Shown here: positions 58,835 to 64,000 of the stretch, in pieces
Layout: each line of letters opens with the position of its first letter
Numbering within the stretch: the first letter of the stretch is position 1
DNA from: Giesbergeria sp.
GTDB lineage: Bacteria; Pseudomonadota; Gammaproteobacteria; Burkholderiales; Burkholderiaceae_C
Length of the DNA: 64,000 bases
Direction: 5' to 3'
NCBI GenBank assembly: GCA_023150295.1
Contig: JAKLLE010000006.1
Location: 18,491-82,490 of the forward strand
Notes under the pieces: model-generated
The model's input: the letters and a program-made list of their open reading frames with translations, nothing else
Databases searched by the model: none
Told to the model about the DNA's origin: nothing
Program-made: the position numbers and the translations under genes

Positions 58835-60277
58835 TCACGATGCCCGGCAGATCTTCAGCATGTTGGTGCCCCCAGGCGCGCCCATGGGCTCACCACAGGT
58901 GATCGCATACACATCGCCGCTGCCCACGATGTTGCGCATCTTGAGGTGGCTCTCGGCCTGCTCCAGCGCGGTGTCACGGTCTGCGCTGGTATCCATCAGC
59001 AGCGGGCGCACGTTGCGGAACAGCGCCATGCGCCGCTGCGTCGCAATCTTGGGGGTGAGCGCGTAGATCGGGATATGGATGCGATAGCGGCTCATCCACA
59101 GCGCGGTGGAACCGCTGTCCGTCATGGCCACAATGGCCTTGGCACCGAGATGGAAGGCGGTAAACAAAGCCCCCATAGCAATCGACTGGTCAATGCTCGT
59201 GAAGGTGCGGCCGGAGAAATCCGCATCCAGCTGCGGATCCTCTGCAGCCTCGGCGGCGGCGCAGATCTTGGCCATTTCCTGCACTGTTTCCAGCGGGTAC
59301 TTGCCCGCTGCCGTCTCGGCGCTGAGCATGACCGCATCGGTTCCATCGAGCACGGCATTGGCCACGTCGCTGACCTCGGCACGCGTGGGCACCGGGTTGG
59401 TGATCATGCTTTCCATCATCTGGGTGGCGGTGATCACAACTTTGTCCATGTCACGCGCCATGCGGATCATCTTTTTCTGCAAGGCGGGCACAGCGGCATT
59501 GCCCACCTCAACGGCCAGGTCGCCCCGCGCCACCATGATGCCGTCGCTGGCCCGCAGGATGGATTCGAGATGCGGAATGGCCTCTGCACGCTCGATCTTA
59601 GCGATCAGTCCGGGCTTGTGCCGGTATTCGGCCGCTGCGACATTGCACAACTGGCGCGCCATTTCCATGTCTGTGGCGTTCTTGGGAAAGCTCACTGCGA
59701 CATAGTCGGCCTGAAACCGCATGGCGGTGCGGATGTCTTCCATGTCCTTGGCCGTCAGCGCGGGCGCCGTGAGCCCGCCGCCCTGCTTGTTGATACCCTT
59801 GTTGTTGGAGAGCTCACCACCAATGCGCACCGTGGTATGCACCGCCTCGCCGCGCACCGCCTCCACGGTGAGCACGATCAAGCCATCGTTCAGCAAAAGC
59901 ACATCCCCAGGGCGCGTGTCGCGGGGAAGCTCCTTGTAGTCCAAGCCGACGCCATCCTGGTCTCCCAGTTCGGTGCGTGAGGCATCCAGCACAAACGCAG
60001 CACCCGCCTCCAGAAGAATTTTTCCCTGGGCGAACTTGCCCACCCGGATTTTTGGCCCCTGCAGGTCGGCCATGATCGCGACCTCCCGACCCACACGCTG
60101 GGCGGCCTCGCGCACCATTTGTGCACGATCGACATGGTCTTGGGCACTGCCATGGCTGAAGTTCAGGCGCACCACATTGACACCTGCGGCGATCATCTTC
60201 TCCAGCAACCCCACCTCATTGGAGGCAGGCCCCAGGGTCGCAACGATCTTTGTGGCTCGGCGTGGAGTGAGAGACAT
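58835..60277 (-). CDS. pyk: Pyruvate kinase
   Basis: 480 residues. TKIVATLGPASNEVGLLEKMI, IMADLQGPKIRVG, the active-site IMVARGDLAVEVG and ITATQMMESMI are present. Catalyses PEP + ADP to pyruvate + ATP. C-terminal domain ends GGTNMLKICRAS. Confidence 0.96.
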   Translation of the reverse strand: MSLTPRRATKIVATLGPASNEVGLLEKMIAAGVNVVRLNFSHGSAQDHVDRAQMVREAAQRVGREVAIMADLQGPKIRVGKFAQGKILLEAGAAFVLDASRTELGDQDGVGLDYKELPRDTRPGDVLLLNDGLIVLTVEAVRGEAVHTTVRIGGELSNNKGINKQGGGLTAPALTAKDMEDIRTAMRFQADYVAVSFPKNATDMEMARQLCNVAAAEYRHKPGLIAKIERAEAIPHLESILRASDGIMVARGDLAVEVGNAAVPALQKKMIRMARDMDKVVITATQMMESMITNPVPTRAEVSDVANAVLDGTDAVMLSAETAAGKYPLETVQEMAKICAAAEAAEDPQLDADFSGRTFTSIDQSIAMGALFTAFHLGAKAIVAMTDSGSTALWMSRYRIHIPIYALTPKIATQRRMALFRNVRPLLMDTSADRDTALEQAESHLKMRNIVGSGDVYAITCGEPMGAPGGTNMLKICRAS

Positions 60278-60372
60278 GGGTTCCCTTTGGGCGATGTAAT
60301 TGGGTTTCGATTTTTACACAGAAAGAGTTACACCCGCGCAACAAGTTGCCGTTCGCGGCAGCTGGGAAATGC

Positions 60373-60408
60373 CCATGAAAAAACCGCCCGAGGGCGGTTT
60401 TTTCATGG
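60373..60408. terminator. Strong bidirectional hairpin terminator
   Basis: A perfect 17-bp stem (CCATGAAAAAACCGCCC with its complement) and a 2-nt loop, with six A and six T in the stem. It follows the FlgO-like gene on the - strand by 12 bp and lies 95 bp upstream of pyk. Confidence 0.88.
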
Positions 60409-60420
60409 TACGGAAAGCCA

Positions 60421-60981
60421 TCAGCGCGGTACCGTCAGCATGCGCTGCACGTCACGGTCGTTGGGCAGTGCGTAGTCGTGGCCCCGCACAATGCGGCTGT
60501 CCTCGGTTCGCACAAGCTTGAGGCTCACATAGGTGAAATTGGCCGCAGCAGAATAGGTGCCGACCAAGACCAACGTGGCGTTCTGGCTGCGTGCGATGTC
60601 CTTGATTTCACGGGAGAGCAGCAGCTCGCCAGCGCCTTCCTTGACAAACACGTCACCGCGCAGCTTGATTTCCTTCACGTTGAAACCCTTGCCGGACATG
60701 ACCGAAGCGTATTGCTCCGACAGGGTACGCCCCAAAGGAGCGGCGCGGCTCATGTCGTTGACATTGACCACCGTCGCCACGAGCACCGGGCCGCCACCAA
60801 GGGTGGACATATCAAACCCAGCAACCAGCTTGCCCACGGCTTCGGCATTGGCCTGCAGGAATTGGCTACTGGCAGCCTCCTGGTATGTGGGCTCCGTGCG
60901 CACTGGCGCATTGTTCGATGCGCAGCCTGCCAACAGCGCGGCAGCGCACGCAGTCAAGAGTGCGGTTGTTTTGAAGCTCAT
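60421..60981 (-). CDS. FlgO-family outer-membrane lipoprotein
   Basis: 186 residues, lipobox LLAGC, then VGKLVAGFDMS, VVNVNDMSRAAPLGRTLSEQYAS and LLLSREIKDIARSQNATLVLVGTYS, the pattern of FlgO lipoproteins. FlgO is linked to flagellar stability in Vibrio, but no flagellar genes are near, so a general envelope role is as likely. ATGA overlap with its upstream partner. Confidence 0.78.
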   Translation of the reverse strand: MSFKTTALLTACAAALLAGCASNNAPVRTEPTYQEAASSQFLQANAEAVGKLVAGFDMSTLGGGPVLVATVVNVNDMSRAAPLGRTLSEQYASVMSGKGFNVKEIKLRGDVFVKEGAGELLLSREIKDIARSQNATLVLVGTYSAAANFTYVSLKLVRTEDSRIVRGHDYALPNDRDVQRMLTVPR

Positions 60982-61667
60982 TGCGACACCACCTTCATGT
61001 TGACGCTCTTGATGGTTGGAGGCCGCATGAACAGCGGCGTATCGACATTTTCGAGGTAGTACACGTCTGTCTTGCGAGCGAGGTACTGACCACCACGCAT
61101 CACCGTGGTCGTGAGGATCATTTCAGTGTTGGTGGGCCCCCCAGAATTGATGCTGGCGCCGTAATCGGCGGCCACGGCCAAGCCCAAACCAGCCAGAAGC
61201 TGCGCATCCAAGTGCTCATGACGCAAGCCATAGGCGGCCATCAAACCGGCCGTGAGCATGGTGAACTGCCCTGGAATGAAATGCGGTCGCTCGCTGTTGT
61301 GGCGCACCACCTGAGCGTGGTAGGTCACATCCAGGGTCTGGCCCGGCATCTGCTGCACCACCGCGCCACTTTGCACCAGCTTGGTGATCAGAAAATCGCG
61401 GAAACCCACATCGAATGCGCTGGGATTGGACGGCAAAGCGACATGCACTGGCGTGCCCGGCGCTACACCAGCCTTGTCCAACGTGGCCAGGGTTTGGGAC
61501 ACGACATCGCGCGAAACCAATTCCCAGTGCCCGGCAGATCGAACCTTGGGCTGCACGGTCAACTCAAAATTCTCGGCCAGGGGAATGGGTGCACGGTTTG
61601 CGCAACCCACCATCGTTGCCACAGCGCCAGCCAACACAGCCAGGCTGATTGCCCTTGAAAACACCAT
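60978..61667 (-). CDS. Lipoprotein partner of the FlgO-like protein, hypothetical
   Basis: 229 residues with a lipobox (MVGCAN). SHWELVSRDVVSQTLATLDKAG-like start and the hydrophobic GQFTMLTAGLMAAYGLRHEHLDAQLLAGLGLAVAADYG in the middle. Not recognised. Coupled to the FlgO-like gene, so they likely work together in the outer membrane. Confidence 0.6.
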   Translation of the reverse strand: MVFSRAISLAVLAGAVATMVGCANRAPIPLAENFELTVQPKVRSAGHWELVSRDVVSQTLATLDKAGVAPGTPVHVALPSNPSAFDVGFRDFLITKLVQSGAVVQQMPGQTLDVTYHAQVVRHNSERPHFIPGQFTMLTAGLMAAYGLRHEHLDAQLLAGLGLAVAADYGASINSGGPTNTEMILTTTVMRGGQYLARKTDVYYLENVDTPLFMRPPTIKSVNMKVVSQ

Positions 61668-61849
61668 GATTTCCCTCCTACGGACTTGAACGGTAGAAGG
61701 CCTAGAAAGCGGGCCACTACACGATTGAAATTGATTTTGGGCGCAGCCCTCAACAAAAACAAGAAAAAGATGCGCTAACTGCGCTTTGGCACAGACGCTT
61801 TGTTGTTTTTGTCACAGTGCCCACCCGACCTGTAACAGGCAGTTTCAAT

Positions 61850-63043
61850 TCAGCCAGCAGCCCGCTTTTCCAGAATTTCGAACGCTGGCAGGGTTTTCCC
61901 TTCCAGCACTTCCAAGAATGCACCACCGCCGGTGGAGATATAGCCGACTTTCTCTTCAATGCCGTATTTGGCAATGGCCGCCAGTGTGTCTCCGCCACCC
62001 GCTATGGAGAAAGCGGGCGACTCGGCAACGGCCTGCGCGATGGCTTTGGTGCCATTTTCGAACGCAGCAAACTCGAACACACCCACGGGCCCGTTCCAGA
62101 CGATGGTGCCCGCTTCCTTGAGCTGCGCGGCCAGCCTGGCCGCCGTCTCTGGGCCGATGTCCAGGATCAAGTCGTCGTCGGCAACCTCCGTGGCCTTCTT
62201 GACCGTGGCCGCAGCGTCGGCGGCAAAGGTCTTGGCCACGACCACGTCGGCAGGAATGGGCACCTCGGCACCGCGCGCCCTCATGGCCTCGATCACTGCT
62301 TTGGCCTCCCCCACCAGGTCGGCTTCTGCCAGGCTCTTGCCAATGTTCAGGCCCGCCGCCAACATGAAGGTGTTGGCAATGCCACCGCCCACGATGAGCT
62401 GATCGACGTTCCTGGCCAGGCTTTGCAGGATGGTGAGCTTGGTGGACACCTTGGAGCCCGCCACGATGGCCGCCAGCGGGCGCTTGGGGTTGGCCAATGC
62501 CTTGCTGATGGCGTCGATCTCGGCCGCCAGCAACGGGCCCGCGCAGGCCACGGGCGCAAACTGCGCAATACCGTAGGTGGTGCCCTCGGCGCGGTGGGCG
62601 GTTCCAAAGGCATCGTTCACAAAGATGTCGCACAGTGCGGCCAGCTTGCGTGCCAGGTCTTCCTTGTTCTTCTTTTCACCGACATTCAGCCGGCAGTTTT
62701 CCAGCAGCACCAACTCGCCGGGCGCCACGCTCACGCCAGCCACCCAGTCCGCCACCAGCGGCACTTCGCGGCCCAACAGCTCGCCCAGGCGTTGCGCCAC
62801 CGGAGCAAGAGAGTCTGCTGGTTTGAACTCACCCTCCGTCGGGCGGCCCAGATGACTGGTCACCATGACCGCGGCGCCTGCCTGGAGCGCCATCTCGATG
62901 GCGGGCACCGAGGCGCGAATGCGCGTGTCTTCGGTGATGCGGCCCGCATCGTCCTGGGGCACATTGAGGTCGGCGCGGATGAAGACGCGCTTGCCGGCCA
63001 CTTGGCCGCTGGCGCACAGATCGGAGAAGCGAAGGATGTTCAT
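61850..63043 (-). CDS. pgk: Phosphoglycerate kinase
   Basis: 397 residues. [55 protein letters not shown] and the C-terminal [13 protein letters not shown] are diagnostic. Interconverts 1,3-bisphosphoglycerate/ADP and 3-phosphoglycerate/ATP. ATG at 63043; a long upstream open frame is the shadow of azlD. Confidence 0.96.
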   Translation of the reverse strand: MNILRFSDLCASGQVAGKRVFIRADLNVPQDDAGRITEDTRIRASVPAIEMALQAGAAVMVTSHLGRPTEGEFKPADSLAPVAQRLGELLGREVPLVADWVAGVSVAPGELVLLENCRLNVGEKKNKEDLARKLAALCDIFVNDAFGTAHRAEGTTYGIAQFAPVACAGPLLAAEIDAISKALANPKRPLAAIVAGSKVSTKLTILQSLARNVDQLIVGGGIANTFMLAAGLNIGKSLAEADLVGEAKAVIEAMRARGAEVPIPADVVVAKTFAADAAATVKKATEVADDDLILDIGPETAARLAAQLKEAGTIVWNGPVGVFEFAAFENGTKAIAQAVAESPAFSIAGGGDTLAAIAKYGIEEKVGYISTGGGAFLEVLEGKTLPAFEILEKRAAG

Positions 63044-63155
63044 CGGTATGAAGATAGGGGACAGACAGATTGCCCTGGAAAGCGGCGGTCGCCGGTTCCA
63101 GTGGCGGCTGGGCCGTATTGTAGGCAAGCGCGGCTGAGCGACGCGCACGCCGCAG

Positions 63156-63491
63156 CTACCAGCCCAGCCCCACGTGCAGCGGCAGATACACCAGCATGCC
63201 CACGACAATGGTGCCCAGAATGCCGCGCCGGTAGAAGTAATAGGCACAGGCGCACAGCACGGCGGGCAACCGGGCATCCTGCCAGGTGGTCAACAGTGCC
63301 CCCTGCGCCATGAACACTTCCGGGGCGATCACGGCGGTCAGCGCCGCCAGGGGGGCGTACTTGAGCCCGCGGCGCAACCAGCCAGGCATCGGTATCTCGC
63401 GCTGGGGAATCATGAAAAAGGCCCGTGTGAGCAGGGTGATCAGCGCCAGGCCCCCAATGGCCAGCAGGGCCTGCAGGTCGTCACCGCTCAT
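63156..63491 (-). CDS. AzlD family branched-chain amino-acid exporter subunit
   Basis: 111 residues with four hydrophobic helices. [33 protein letters not shown] and [25 protein letters not shown] are typical of AzlD, the small partner of AzlC in export of branched-chain amino acids. ATGA overlap with the azlC remnant. Confidence 0.85.
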   Translation of the reverse strand: MSGDDLQALLAIGGLALITLLTRAFFMIPQREIPMPGWLRRGLKYAPLAALTAVIAPEVFMAQGALLTTWQDARLPAVLCACAYYFYRRGILGTIVVGMLVYLPLHVGLGW

Positions 63492-63859
63492 GGCGCACTT
63501 TCCGTTTCCGGGGCCCGCCCGCTTTGCGCCTGCACAGCCTCCACCAACAACCCCGCAGCCACGGCTGCCGCTATCGCCACCAGGATATTGAGCTTGAGGG
63601 GGAGTGCAAAGGCTGCCACGGCCGCCGTGGCCGCCACGGCGGTTGCCGTCCAGGTGGCGCGGTCCACCAACAGTGACAGCAACACCCCCAGCAAGGCCAG
63701 CACGCCAGCAAAGCCCAACCCCCAGGACAGGGGAATGGCGTGCGCCAGCACGATGCCCAACAGCGAAGGCACTTGCCAGGCCACCCAGTTGACGGTGGCC
63801 GCCCCCCAGAAGAAGGGCACTTGCCCCTTGCCCGGGCGTGGCTCGGGAAAACGCTTCAT
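63488..63859 (-). pseudogene. 5'-truncated azlC
   Basis: About 123 residues starting MKRFPEPRPGKGQVPFFWGA, which in full-length AzlC (about 230-240 residues) falls near the middle. The N-terminal half with its first helices is missing; the frame upstream reads only 18 further codons to a stop, and no Shine-Dalgarno precedes ATG 63859 or TTG 63883. The remaining helices (LGIVLAHAIPLSWGLGFAGVLALLGVL, LNILVAIAAAVAAGLLVE) are sound. Most likely a deletion made this export pair non-functional. Confidence 0.7.
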
Positions 63860-63913
63860 GAAGGAGGGACTTGCAAAATTCAAAACCGCAACATGGCGGA
63901 AACACTTCGGTGC

Positions 63914-64000
63914 TCAATATTTGAGCACTTTGCGGTTGTCAGGAAGAATGCGCAGCGCTATCGCATCGATTCCCCCGTGGGTGACCCGCAGTGCTCCCTC
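63914..64000 (-). CDS. 3' end of an unrecognised gene, cut by the window edge
   Basis: The last 28 codons of a - strand frame end at a TGA at 63914-63916 and read like protein (THGGIDAIALRILPDNRKVL). The start lies outside. An 8-bp dyad GTGCTCAA/TTGAGCAC at 63910-63928 covers its stop. Family not identifiable from this piece. Confidence 0.4.
   Translation of the reverse strand, partial: EGALRVTHGGIDAIALRILPDNRKVLKY

Noticed and set aside
60421..61667. Flagellar locus
   Set aside because: Only the FlgO-like family hints at it; no other flagellar gene is in the window and neighbours are glycolytic.
63910..63928. GTGCTCAATATTTGAGCAC as operator of a second phage-like switch
   Set aside because: It resembles the prophage operator in its centre, but it overlaps the stop codon of a gene ending there and no regulator start is visible within the window.

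Overview
The window is a GC-rich bacterial chromosome segment. Host gene content and order (purE-purK-sua5, dacB next to tsaB-rimI-UDG, a pntA-pntB pair, fba-pyk-pgk) and protein sequences point to a betaproteobacterium of the Comamonadaceae, Acidovorax-like; this is inference from recognised families, not a database search. About 24.7 kb is ordinary chromosome and 39.3 kb is one intact-looking transposable (Mu/BcepMu-type) prophage.

Host left (1-6396): purE, purK, a Sua5-type tRNA threonylcarbamoyl synthase, a lipoprotein of SGNH fold whose catalytic residues are lost, an OmpW porin, an intact SGNH esterase lipoprotein behind a palindromic operator, then the 3' half of a lipase gene. Host right (45720-64000): the 5' half of the same lipase gene, a SemiSWEET transporter, dacB, tsaB-rimI-UDG, corA, a 5'-MTA/SAH nucleosidase, a long-chain acyl-CoA ligase, pntB/pntA, a MITE-like element, fba, pyk, two lipoproteins (one FlgO-like), pgk, azlD and a 5'-truncated azlC.

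The prophage runs from 6397 to 45719. It begins TGAA, ends TTCA, and is flanked by a 6-bp direct repeat GGTGGT; removing it with one repeat copy rejoins the lipase frame exactly (436 codons). A central switch at about 36.8 kb holds a perfect 18-bp palindrome and an XRE-type repressor. Leftward from it run the early genes: three BcepMu-gp16-type DNA-binding proteins, a Mor-like/wHTH protein, a CII-like protein, DDE transposase, MuB/ExeA-like ATPase, DUF3164, an antirepressor, Mu gp16 and Mor. Continuing leftward are the protease/scaffold, capsid and a siphovirus-type tail, ending in a BRO antirepressor pair. Rightward from the switch run lysis genes (SAR endolysin, Rz/Rz1), small and large terminase, portal, gpF and gpG. 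The morphogenesis genes, usually one block, are therefore split over the two arms, with gpF/gpG at the right end and protease/capsid/tail on the left; one inversion relative to the BcepMu layout would explain this.

The most notable unexplained structures are eleven perfect 14-residue WQE repeats in a tail-hub protein, an (E)F(A/G)E motif repeated in the protease/scaffold and shared with the portal, a structured leader at 27055-27265 with mutually exclusive pairings like phage P4 immunity RNA, two convergent fully overlapping gene pairs in the early region, and the 167-bp inverted-repeat element after fba.
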